Assembly: GCA_031549705.1 (NCBI GenBank)
Contig: JAVBPI010000018.1
Span: forward strand, 1 to 64,000
Direction of reading: 5' to 3'
Length of the DNA stretch: 64,000 nucleotides
Source of the DNA: WRKP01 sp031549705
GTDB lineage: Bacteria > Planctomycetota > Planctomycetia > Pirellulales > Thermoguttaceae
The position numbers and the translations under genes are program-made. Shown here one piece after another: positions 1 through 7,603 of this stretch; positions within the stretch are counted from its first letter, which is position 1, and every line of letters starts with the position of its first letter. A model generated the notes under the pieces. That model did not search any database, was not told where the DNA came from, and was given only the letters and a program-made list of their open reading frames with translations.

Positions 1-420
1 ATTGGCGCCGACGCGGTCCATTTTGTTGATCAAGGCGAGTCGGGGAATACCGTACCGTTTCATTTGGCGGTCGATCGTGATCGATTGGGCTTGCACGCCG
101 CCGACGGAGCAGAGAACCAAAACGGCTCCGTCCAGCACGCGGAGGCTCCGTTCGACTTCGACCGTGAAGTCGACGTGTCCCGGCGTGTCGATCAGATTGA
201 TCGCGTTCCCCTTCCACTGGACGCTGGTCGCCGCGCTGGCGATCGTGATGCCGCGTTCCTGCTCCAGTTCCATGTGGTCCATGGTCGCACTGCCGTCGTG
301 CGTTTCGCCGAGTTTGTGCGACCTGCCGGTGTAAAACAGGATCCGTTCGCTGAGCGTCGTCTTGCCGGAGTCGATGTGAGCCGAAATTCCGATGTTGCGG
401 AGCTTTTCAATATTGGACAT
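1..420 (-). CDS. fusA: Elongation factor G, N-terminal part (cut by window edge)
   Basis: Translational GTPase that drives ribosome translocation in the cytoplasm. The minus-strand frame is open to base 1 and carries only the start of the G domain: P-loop AHIDSGKT right after the N-terminus, then a conserved DTPGHVDFT (G3) and NKMD (G4) near the edge. About 140 of roughly 700 residues are present. I chose the ATG at 420 (MSNIEKLRNIGIS) because EF-G proteins normally begin just before this motif; an in-frame ATG at 471 would add 17 residues. No clear Shine-Dalgarno precedes either. A palindromic repeat lies 77 bases upstream of the chosen start. Family assignment is secure; which paralogue cannot be told from this fragment. 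Confidence 0.93.
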   Translation of the reverse strand, partial: MSNIEKLRNIGISAHIDSGKTTLSERILFYTGRSHKLGETHDGSATMDHMELEQERGITIASAATSVQWKGNAINLIDTPGHVDFTVEVERSLRVLDGAVLVLCSVGGVQAQSITIDRQMKRYGIPRLALINKMDRVGAN

Positions 421-496
421 GGTGCCGTTCGACGTCTTCTTGACGCCGGTTTTTTCTTTCAGTTCGAGCATGGGCTTTCAAATTTCAATTCAGGAT

Positions 497-611
497 GGTA
501 GGTTGCCGACCGCCGGGCGGCAACGTCCGGTACTCCGGACTCTATTCACGGAATACCGGCTAAATGAGTGCGGAGTACCGCACGCGACTGCCCGGCGGTC
601 AGTCGCCTACC
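497..611. repeat. Dispersed imperfect palindrome, family A copy 1
   Basis: Begins GGTAGGTTGCCGACCGCCGG and ends with its near reverse complement (CCGGCGGTCAGTCGCCTACC). A second copy with the same arms lies at 12996-13098. The middle contains CGGAATACCGGCTAAATGAG (549-568), which recurs exactly at 30336-30355. The rest of the 421-1271 interval upstream of nrdJ holds an AT-richer stretch (620-900), a promoter and two operator-like boxes; I see no gene in it. Confidence 0.7.
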
Positions 612-984
612 ACCGAGATGATACGGAATATCACCAAAGAGCCTGATATTATCCACACCTTGGCAAACTGTGCAAGGCCATGCAAACCATTTCCTTGAAT
701 TTCATTTTGCCTATTTTATCACAAGATCCGCCGTATTCCCCTAATCATCGTCAACCAATCGGGGCGACTTGAGGCATTCTGTGGAGAACGAAATCTTTTT
801 CGAAAAATTTTGTCGGACGGTCCTGTTCGGCGATTTTTCGGGACAACGAAGAAAAACGCCGAACATCAATCGTTTCAACGGGTTGCGCAAAGACTACCGA
901 AAAGGAGAATGATATCTTTGGCGATTCCGTAGGGATTGCAACTCTTTACCAAAAAGGGACTTGGGAGACCGACCCAAAAAAGTG

Positions 985-1012
985 TTGACATCGTATCTGA
1001 GAGGGGTATGAT
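985..1012 (+). promoter_or_regulatory. Sigma70-type promoter of nrdJ
   Basis: TTGACA at 985-990 and TATGAT at 1007-1012 are separated by 16 bases, close to the housekeeping consensus. The predicted transcription start is about 1019, giving a leader of about 250 bases before the chosen nrdJ start. The promoter points at nrdJ and no other gene lies between. Confidence 0.65.
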
Positions 1013-1032
1013 GTTGCTCGTTCTTCGTTGCA

Positions 1033-1080
1033 ACACCGCATGTTGTGTCTTTCCAACGGAACGGATACTATATACAGCCC
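1033..1080 (+). promoter_or_regulatory. Two candidate NrdR boxes
   Basis: Box 1 (1033-1048) is ACACCGCATGTTGTGT, with the ACAC/GTGT ends of NrdR sites. Box 2 (1065-1080) is ATACTATATACAGCCC, which keeps the A/T-rich core. The boxes start 32 bases apart, about three helical turns, the usual NrdR tandem spacing. They lie 15-60 bases after the predicted transcription start, where a repressor could block ribonucleotide reductase transcription. Box 2 is degenerate at its right end. nrdR itself is not in the window. Confidence 0.5.
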
Positions 1081-1271
1081 GCAAGCCACGTCGGCCCCCG
1101 ACGCGCTCAACACGGCAATTCAACACATCGGACGTACACTTCGCGCATCGGAGCCGATGCAAACTCCGCGCGGCTAACATTTATTTTTTTATGGACGACA
1201 TGATTAGTTTGGACGCTTCCCTTTCGGATCATTCCCACGACACCAACCCCAACTCGCAAGGACGCTTCGGT

Positions 1272-4200
1272 ATGGACCAGCAATCGGACGCTTCGCAAGG
1301 AATCAACATTACACCGGTCTTCTGCCCGGAAAACGTCAGCGACCCGTTCGAGACCGTCGAATGGACGACCCGGACCGCGACAATCACAGGGGACGGCGGC
1401 TCCGTCTTCTTCGAACAGAACGATTGCGAGTTCCCGAGCACTTGGACACAACTTGCCGTCAACGTGGTCGCCAGCAAGTATTTCTACGGCGAACCGAAAA
1501 CGCCGGAACGGGAAAAGAGCATTCGGCAGATCATTCACCGAGTCAGCCGGACGATCGCCGACTGGGGTGTCGCCGACGGGTATTTCGCCTCGAAGAAGGA
1601 CGGCGAAGTTTTCTACCGCGATTTGACTTGGCTCTTGCTCCACCAATACGGTTCGTTCAACTCGCCGGTTTGGTTCAACGTCGGATTGTTCCCGCAGTAC
1701 GGCGTCAAAGGGGGAAAATGTACTTGGCATTGGGACGAAAAGGCCGGCGAAGCGACGCAACCGTCGAACTCTTACGAACATCCGCAAGCGTCGGCGTGTT
1801 TCATTCAGAGCGTCGACGACAACATGGAAGCGATCATGGATCTCGCCCGAAGCGAGGCGATGCTCTTCAAGTTCGGCAGCGGCACCGGAACCGACCTGTC
1901 GACGATCCGTTCGAGTATTGAAAAGCTCGCCGGCGGAGGCAAACCGTCGGGACCGCTTTCCTTCATGCGGGTTTACGACCAAATCGCGGCGGTCGTCAAG
2001 AGCGGCGGCAAGACCCGACGGGCGGCCAAGATGCAATCGTTGAAGATCACGCATCCGGACATCATGGACTTCATCGACTGCAAGCTCCGTGAGGAAGAAA
2101 AGGCGAAGATCCTCATGAAGAACGGTCTTCCGTATGAAGACGCTTATTCGTCGATTCTTTATCAGAACGCCAATCTTTCGGTTCGCTTGACCGACGATTT
2201 CATGCAAGCGGTCAAAGAGGACAAAACGTGGACGACTCGTTGGGTAACCGATCCGAGCAAGTCGGGTCCGGAATATCCCGCTCGACAGGTGTTCGACAAG
2301 ATTTCCAGCACGGCGTGGGCTTGCGGCGATCCGGGCGTCCAGTACGACACGATCATCAACCGTTGGCACACGACGCCGAATTCGGGCCGAATCAACGCCT
2401 CGAATCCGTGCTCGGAGTATATGAGCCTCGACGACACGGCGTGCAATCTGGCGAGCATCAACCTCATGAAATTTCGGCTCGAAGGGGGCTTGTTCGATAC
2501 GGAGCGGTTCATTCAGGCATGCCGGATTTTCTTCATCGCCCAAGAAATCATCGTTGACCGTGCGAGCTATCCGATCAAAAAAATCGCAGAAAACTCCCAT
2601 AAATTCCGGGCGATCGGCTTGGGATACTCGAATCTCGGCAGCCTCATCATGAGTCTCGGTTTGCCGTACGATTCCGACGAATCCCGTGGTCTGTGTAGTG
2701 TGCTGACCGCCCTGATGCACGGAGCGGCGTACCGAACCAGCGCGGAACTCGCCGGCGTCGTCGGGCCGTTCGCGGCGTTTCCGGAAAACCGACTTCCGAT
2801 GCTCAACGTAATCCAAATGCATTGGGACGCCGTCAACGGAATTTCGAAATGTCCGAAATACCTCAAAACGAAAGCGCAGGCCCTTTGGGACGAAGTCTTC
2901 AACATCGGTCGCCGTAACGGATTCCGGAACGCTCAGGCGACGGTTCTCGCTCCGACCGGAACGATCAGCTTCATGATGGATTGCGACACGACCGGAATCG
3001 AGCCGGATATCGCTTTGGTCAAGTTCAAATCCCTCGCCGGCGGCGGAACGCTCAAAATCGTCAATAACACGGTTCCGCTCGCGCTCCAGACGCTCGGATA
3101 CAAAGATTCCGAGATCAAGGACATCGTCAAGCATATCGAGGAAAAAGGGACGATTCACGGCGCTCCGCATCTTTTGGAAGAGCATCTGCCGGTCTTCGAC
3201 TGCGCGTTCCCGACACCGGGAAGCGACCGTTGCATTCCGTGGGACGCCCACGTCAAGATGATGGCAGCCGCGCAACCGTTCATTTCTGGCGCGATTTCGA
3301 AAACGGTCAACATGCCGAATTCCGCAACGGTTCAGGACATCGCCGACGCTTACATGCTCGGCTGGGAACTCGGCCTGAAAGCCTTGGCGGTCTACCGCGA
3401 CGGTTCGAAGGGAGCGCAACCGCTCTCAACATCCAACGATGCCGACAAAAATTTAGCCGGTACTCCGAGCGAAGCATCACTCAGCCGCAAGGAAAAGCGC
3501 AAACTCGCCGGACCGCGTCGTGAGCGGCTCCCCGACACCCGGGACTCGAAGACCCATAAATTCAACATCGCCGGGCACGAAGGCTATATCACGGTCGGCC
3601 TTTACCCGGACGGTCGGGTCGGCGAACTCTTCATCACCATGGCGAAGGAAGGGAGCACGATCGGCGGTTTGATGGACTGCTTCGGAACCGCGATTTCGAT
3701 GAGTCTCCAATACGGCGTACCGTTGAAGGTTTATGTCGAGAAATTCTCGCATACCCGATTCGAACCGCTCGGACACACGAAGAATCCCGACATTCCGATT
3801 GCCAAAAGTTTGGTCGACTACATTTTCCGTTGGCTCGGTCGGACGTTCCTTCCGAACGAGACTTCCGTGCAGCAGGACCCGCAGAACGGCGGAACCAACG
3901 GACTGTACGGCCTGAACGGACATGGAGCGAACGGCAACGGTTCGACGCTTCACGACACGATTTGGAACGGCAAGGACCGACGCTGCGGTGTTGCCGGAAA
4001 GTCGAAAGAATGGAACGGTGTCGAACGCCGGACGGAGCTTCAAGGCAGGAAGGAGCCGCAACCGTTGGGGGGAGCGTCCCCCATCGCCAAGAGGGCTGAT
4101 GGGGAGAACAGCGCTCACCAACGGAACGGGTCGGGTGAAATCCAAAGCCGCACGGTCAACGTTTCGGTGGTTGCCAGCGATGTCGCGGTGATTGACGAGC

Positions 4201-4367
4201 CGTTGTCGTCGAATCGAATTTCGTCCCATCTGACGGAATCGGCGGACGATCAATACGCTTCGTTCCAGGCGGACGCCCCGCTCTGCGACGCTTGCGGTGC
4301 GATCAGCGTCCGCAACGGCAACTGTTACCTCTGTTACAACTGCGGCAAAAGCATGGGCTGCAGCTAA
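1272..4367 (+). CDS. nrdJ: Adenosylcobalamin-dependent (class II) ribonucleotide reductase
   Basis: Reduces ribonucleotides to deoxyribonucleotides using an adenosylcobalamin-generated thiyl radical, in the cytoplasm. Visible marks: the first conserved cysteine in QASACF (about residue 176), FKFGSGTGT, the NPCSE motif (C380, E382), CNLASINL (C391), APTGTISF, SKTVNMP, and a C-terminal tail with CDAC and CYLC pairs that should relay electrons. The ATG at 1272 is preceded by AAGGA nine bases upstream; in-frame ATGs at 1191 and 1200 lack one and would add 27 or 24 residues. About 1031 aa, normal for the family with the C-terminal redox tail. A GC palindrome (4068-4082) sits in frame in the variable linker before the tail. 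Monocistronic-looking, with its own promoter and NrdR-like boxes. Confidence 0.95.
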   Translation: MDQQSDASQGINITPVFCPENVSDPFETVEWTTRTATITGDGGSVFFEQNDCEFPSTWTQLAVNVVASKYFYGEPKTPEREKSIRQIIHRVSRTIADWGVADGYFASKKDGEVFYRDLTWLLLHQYGSFNSPVWFNVGLFPQYGVKGGKCTWHWDEKAGEATQPSNSYEHPQASACFIQSVDDNMEAIMDLARSEAMLFKFGSGTGTDLSTIRSSIEKLAGGGKPSGPLSFMRVYDQIAAVVKSGGKTRRAAKMQSLKITHPDIMDFIDCKLREEEKAKILMKNGLPYEDAYSSILYQNANLSVRLTDDFMQAVKEDKTWTTRWVTDPSKSGPEYPARQVFDKISSTAWACGDPGVQYDTIINRWHTTPNSGRINASNPCSEYMSLDDTACNLASINLMKFRLEGGLFDTERFIQACRIFFIAQEIIVDRASYPIKKIAENSHKFRAIGLGYSNLGSLIMSLGLPYDSDESRGLCSVLTALMHGAAYRTSAELAGVVGPFAAFPENRLPMLNVIQMHWDAVNGISKCPKYLKTKAQALWDEVFNIGRRNGFRNAQATVLAPTGTISFMMDCDTTGIEPDIALVKFKSLAGGGTLKIVNNTVPLALQTLGYKDSEIKDIVKHIEEKGTIHGAPHLLEEHLPVFDCAFPTPGSDRCIPWDAHVKMMAAAQPFISGAISKTVNMPNSATVQDIADAYMLGWELGLKALAVYRDGSKGAQPLSTSNDADKNLAGTPSEASLSRKEKRKLAGPRRERLPDTRDSKTHKFNIAGHEGYITVGLYPDGRVGELFITMAKEGSTIGGLMDCFGTAISMSLQYGVPLKVYVEKFSHTRFEPLGHTKNPDIPIAKSLVDYIFRWLGRTFLPNETSVQQDPQNGGTNGLYGLNGHGANGNGSTLHDTIWNGKDRRCGVAGKSKEWNGVERRTELQGRKEPQPLGGASPIAKRADGENSAHQRNGSGEIQSRTVNVSVVASDVAVIDEPLSSNRISSHLTESADDQYASFQADAPLCDACGAISVRNGNCYLCYNCGKSMGCS
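4068..4082. repeat. In-frame GC palindrome inside nrdJ
   Basis: GGGGGA-GCG-TCCCCC hairpin, encoding part of LGGASPIAKR in the nrdJ linker. Reverse-complemented, its surroundings (GGGGGACGCTCCCCCCAAC) resemble those at 62978-62990 and 15155-15175. Confidence 0.5.
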
Positions 4368-4441
4368 CATTTAGCCGGCACTGCGCGTTTCTTTTATCGT
4401 TCATTTGCTTTCCATTTAAAACCTACATCAAAGGGAAAATT

Positions 4442-4729
4442 ATGGCCAAACAAATAACCGAGATAGTACGGGGAAAAGATGGTGCGATTACACACTATAT
4501 TGTTGATGGAATTATAATGTCCAAAGAAGATTGCGTTGATGAAGTCAATCGCGAAATTTCTTACGAAACTTACGCTTTTCCCGGTCTTAAAGCCGACATT
4601 CATCCCTTCAATTATGAAGGAAACAAAAGTTTAAGATCAACCGGAGATGGTAATACCGGCAACAACATCGGTAGTCTTCCTGCAAGAAAATTCCCGTCGG
4701 CCGGTTCAATTTTCCGAGCGTTTGACTAA
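4442..4729 (+). CDS. Small DUF3892-like protein
   Basis: A 95-residue soluble protein starting MAKQITEIVRGKDG. The layout, ITEI...DG.I near the N-terminus and LRSTGDGNTGNNIGSLP near the end, resembles DUF3892, whose members end in a similar (D/N)N(L/I)G.LP stretch. Its function is unknown. It begins 74 bases after nrdJ and could be read through from it; AAAGGG lies just upstream of the ATG. The DNA is clearly more AT-rich and uses different codons from its neighbours, which suggests recent acquisition. The family call is moderate and rests on pattern only. Confidence 0.6.
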   Translation: MAKQITEIVRGKDGAITHYIVDGIIMSKEDCVDEVNREISYETYAFPGLKADIHPFNYEGNKSLRSTGDGNTGNNIGSLPARKFPSAGSIFRAFD

Positions 4730-4835
4730 CCGGCTTGCCCAGACCCCTATTTTCGAAACGAAAAGGCGGCTTTGTAATTGTTGTCAATCATTTTGTTCAG
4801 AGCCGCGACCGCAAGGGAGCGGTTCACCGAATCCC

Positions 4836-5138
4836 ATGACGACACTTCTTTACGTTGAATTTCCGTACGCCGGTCCTTTCGGCGATGCGATGACGCAAGC
4901 CCTGCGGGGTTTGGCGGAATCGATCGCCCTGGAGCCGGGACTGATCCGGAAATATTGGACGGAAAACGCGGCCGATCAGGTTGCAGGGGGCGTTTACATG
5001 TTCGAGTCCCGTGAGCAGGCGGAAGCGTACCTTGCCAAACACACGGAACGCCTGATGAAGATGGGCGTCCCGGAAGTCCGCGGCAAATTCTTCGACGTCA
5101 ACGACGAACTGACCGCATTGTCCGTTCCGCCTCCCTAA
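4836..5138 (+). CDS. YdhR-family putative monooxygenase
   Basis: A 100-residue single-domain protein resembling the YdhR group of small ferredoxin-like fold proteins (dimeric alpha-beta barrel), proposed mono-oxygenases of unproven substrate. Typical features are EFPYAGPFGDAM at the N-terminus, the GLIRKYW segment and GGVYMFESREQAEAYL. The ATG at 4836 follows a GGGAGCGG purine stretch about 14 bases upstream. Base composition returns to the local norm, unlike the preceding small gene. It converges with the ZnuA-like gene on the other strand, 30 bases away. Confidence 0.7.
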   Translation: MTTLLYVEFPYAGPFGDAMTQALRGLAESIALEPGLIRKYWTENAADQVAGGVYMFESREQAEAYLAKHTERLMKMGVPEVRGKFFDVNDELTALSVPPP

Positions 5139-5168
5139 ATGGAGCCGGTACTCCGCGATTCGGTCCGC

Positions 5169-6146
5169 TCACTTCGCCGTGTTTTGTTCCCGGTCGACGA
5201 CCATATCCTGGTGAATCATCTCGGCAAGACGTCTGAGGTTGTCGAGCAGTTGCCGGTCGAGCGGCGAATGAACGACGATTTTCGCGCCGGTCGCTTCGGC
5301 AATCGCTTTCGCCGGCGCCTGGTTGAATTCCGGCTGCACGAAAATGCACGGTGGAATCGTTTCCTTTTTCGTTGCGGCAACCAGTTTGGCGAGCTCCGCG
5401 GCGGTCGGCGACTTTCCTTCGAACTCGATCGCCCGCTGTTTCAGCTTGAATTCGTTGCAAAAATAACCGTAAGCAGGATGAAACACGAAGACCGTTCCAT
5501 TTTCGCACGGTTTCAGCAATTCGGCGATTTCCTCCCGCAACGTTTCGATGTCGGCGATAAGTTTATCGTAATTCCGCCGATAATACTCCTTTCCCGTCGG
5601 ATCCATTTCAGTGAGCGCCTTGCGGATCGTTTCCGCCTGCGCTTTCAGGACCGAAACGCCGAGCCAGATATGCGGGTCCAAGTCGCCGTGTTGGTGTTTG
5701 CAACCGGCCGCGCAAGGTTCGCCGGCGGCATGAGCGTCGACGGCGTGATCAGCGCCGTCGTGAGCATGGAGTTCCAACGGCAGGAGTTTGATTCCCTGTC
5801 GAAGATCGACGACGTTCAACGACGGAGCAACCGATTCCAATTTGGGCCGCAACGCCGTTTCGAACGGCATGCCGGTAAGAAACCAAACTTTGGCCCGACT
5901 GAACGCCGCGACTTTTTCCGGCGTCGGTTGATAATTCTCCGGCTCTCTGCCGATCGGAACGACGACGACGGTTCGGATGCGGTCGCCACCGATCCGATCC
6001 GTTAAAAAACCTTGCGGCTCGAGAGAAACCGTAACGATTTGTTTTCCGTCCGTCGCCCCGTCCGACGCCGGTCGGCAACCGGCGCAACAGAAGATCGTCA
6101 GGACGAGGAGCAACCAGAACGGTTTACTTGAACGGATCGTCGTCAT
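5169..6146 (-). CDS. znuA: ZnuA-like zinc/metal ABC transporter substrate-binding lipoprotein
   Basis: Extracytoplasmic metal-binding lipoprotein of the cluster 9 (ZnuA/TroA) family, expected to pass Zn(II) to an ABC importer. The N-terminus (MTTIRSSKPFWLLLVL) leads into a lipobox ending CAGC. A His-rich loop (HAHDGADHAVDAHAAG ... CKHQHGDLD) precedes DPHIWL, which carries a metal-ligand histidine; FVFHPAYGYF carries a second and the C-terminal domain has VQPEFNQAP. 325 aa. The ATG at 6146 lies inside the end of the upstream TPR gene (23-base overlap), implying translational coupling; a longer in-frame extension is only the antisense-like shadow of that gene's repeats. No permease or ATPase gene is adjacent, so partners must be elsewhere. 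Confidence 0.85.
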   Translation of the reverse strand: MTTIRSSKPFWLLLVLTIFCCAGCRPASDGATDGKQIVTVSLEPQGFLTDRIGGDRIRTVVVVPIGREPENYQPTPEKVAAFSRAKVWFLTGMPFETALRPKLESVAPSLNVVDLRQGIKLLPLELHAHDGADHAVDAHAAGEPCAAGCKHQHGDLDPHIWLGVSVLKAQAETIRKALTEMDPTGKEYYRRNYDKLIADIETLREEIAELLKPCENGTVFVFHPAYGYFCNEFKLKQRAIEFEGKSPTAAELAKLVAATKKETIPPCIFVQPEFNQAPAKAIAEATGAKIVVHSPLDRQLLDNLRRLAEMIHQDMVVDREQNTAK

Positions 6147-7260
6147 CGTCAGCTTTCTTTTCCTCTTTCTTTTCATCTTTTTTCGGCTCGTCGGCCTTTT
6201 TTTCCGTATCGGACGCTCCGAACGGGTCTGTGTCGTCGTCCGCTTTCTTCGCTTCTTTTTTCGGATCGTCGGCCTTCTTTTCCGTATCGGACATGCCGAA
6301 CGGGTCTTCGTCGTCGTCCGCTTTCTTTTCGTCTTTTTTCGGTTCGTCGGCTTTCTTTTCCGAATCGGCCGCTCCGAACGGATCTTCGTCGTCGTCCGCT
6401 TTCTTCGCTTCTTTTTTCGGATCGTCGGCTTTCTTTTCCGAATCGGACATGCCAAACGGGTCTTCTTCTTCGTCGGCCTTCTTTTCGTCTTTTTTCGGTT
6501 CGTCGGCTTTCTTTTCCGAATCGGCCGCTCCGAACGGATCTTCGCCGTCGGCTTTCATGTCCTCCTTCTTCGGTTCGTCCGCCTTTTCGTCGTCATCGGC
6601 GTCGACTTTCTTTTTCGGAGCCGGCGGCGGAGTCGGTTTCGGCTCGCCGTCGTCTTGGATCACATGTTCCTCGGTCCCTTCCGCTCCCTTGAACGGATGG
6701 ACGGAAGACGCTCCATGCGGAGCGGTTCCGACGAACGGAATCTGCTTCGGCGGCGGCGGAAGATCCGAGCCCTTCGTCATCGCTTTGATGACAGAATTGT
6801 CGCTCGCCTTTTCTTTGCCGTAAAGTTCCTGGCGACGTTTCATTTCCGATTTCTCCCAATTCATCTTGGCTTTCGAGCGAAACGCTTCAACGTAAAGCCG
6901 TTCGATTCCCTGGATACGACGCAGTGCATCGGAGACGCCGTAATCGCGAGTCGACTGCCCGACCCACTCGAACGCGGCCGCTTCTTTGAGCGTCGCTTTG
7001 GCATCCGCTTCCATTCCCAGTCGGGAATAGGCGAGGCCGAGATAGAAATAGGGACGGGGGTCTTCGCTTCCGAGGCGTTCGACTTGCTTCAGAAGATTGA
7101 CGGTTTTCGCGTAATCCCCGTCAAAAAACGCGTGAACACCTTCACCGTAAAGTTTTTCGGCTTGGTTTTCCACGGCGAAAACATCCGCCGCGAGCAACGA
7201 GCTTCCCCAAGCGACACAAAACGCAACGGCGACGGCGAGAAAACAGCCCCTTTTGTACAT
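6124..7260 (-). CDS. Secreted TPR protein with charged tandem-repeat tail
   Basis: 378 residues. A signal peptide (MYKRGCFLAVAVAFCVAWG...LLAAD) is followed by a TPR-like helical region, residues 30-110, with YFYLGLAYSRLGMEADAKATL; then a proline-rich linker (PPPPKQIPF, PTPPPAPKKK); then a tail of five units of about 26 residues rich in D, E and K, each starting DPFG. The ATG at 7260 has GGAGAG upstream; a farther one at 7299 would spoil the signal peptide. The gene overlaps the ZnuA-like gene downstream. Function unknown: TPRs suggest protein binding, and the polyampholyte tail could be a spacer or bind cations. I do not recognise a named family. Confidence 0.75.
   Translation of the reverse strand: MYKRGCFLAVAVAFCVAWGSSLLAADVFAVENQAEKLYGEGVHAFFDGDYAKTVNLLKQVERLGSEDPRPYFYLGLAYSRLGMEADAKATLKEAAAFEWVGQSTRDYGVSDALRRIQGIERLYVEAFRSKAKMNWEKSEMKRRQELYGKEKASDNSVIKAMTKGSDLPPPPKQIPFVGTAPHGASSVHPFKGAEGTEEHVIQDDGEPKPTPPPAPKKKVDADDDEKADEPKKEDMKADGEDPFGAADSEKKADEPKKDEKKADEEEDPFGMSDSEKKADDPKKEAKKADDDEDPFGAADSEKKADEPKKDEKKADDDEDPFGMSDTEKKADDPKKEAKKADDDTDPFGASDTEKKADEPKKDEKKEEKKADDDDDPFK
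6127..6540 (-). repeat. Tandem coding repeat, ~78-bp unit
   Basis: Four 26-residue units and a fifth of 30, each DPFG(AA/MS/AS)D(S/T)EKKAD(E/D)PKK. They alternate between an AADSEKKADEPKKDEKK type and an MSD.EKKADDPKKEAKK type, so the true duplicating unit was probably about 156 bp. Confidence 0.85.
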
Positions 7261-7320
7261 AGGATCTCTCCGAAAGTCAAACTTGAAGAACAGTGTCAAA
7301 TTGGCAAAACGACATCGTTT

Positions 7321-7349
7321 ATTATGGCCCGATCCATCGAATATTTCAA
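7321..7349 (-). promoter_or_regulatory. Candidate promoter of the TPR-znuA pair
   Basis: On the minus strand TTGAAA (7344-7349) and CATAAT (7321-7326) are 17 bases apart, with a predicted start near 7313 and a leader of about 53 bases. The rest of 7350-7603 shows no gene. Confidence 0.4.
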
Positions 7350-7603
7350 GACGCGCTCAACGAGCGGCGTTCATATTCCCGGCATCGGCAGCGAAAATTG
7401 ACCGATTGTTCTTGTTGTTTCGAATGCAACGATTAGACGTGCTGATCGTCGGTAAGAAAAGAAACACGCTTATCCATTCCATCGGACAAACGGTTCGACA
7501 GCCCGAAACGATAACGCTTTTCGAGAAAATATTTTCACGGAAGCGCCCGCAAAGTCCGCACGACACGCATGGTTGAACCTCTTGACCAACCCAAGCGGCC
7601 GCG

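Noticed and set aside
620..1190. Cobalamin riboswitch upstream of nrdJ
   Set aside because: No B12-box-like conserved core was found in the leader; NrdR-like boxes explain the region better.
1107..3419. A 770-codon open frame antisense to nrdJ
   Set aside because: Arg/Asp-rich composition with no domain; it is the mirror of a well-supported gene in GC-rich DNA.
6147..6455. N-terminal extension of the ZnuA-like gene (RKRKPTIRKKK repeats)
   Set aside because: It is the out-of-frame reading of the upstream gene's repeats; the lipoprotein signal begins at 6146.
5977..7401. Long plus-strand frames rich in F, S and R opposite the TPR gene
   Set aside because: Low-complexity complement of the DPFG...EKK repeats; the minus-strand reading has a signal peptide, a Shine-Dalgarno and TPRs.
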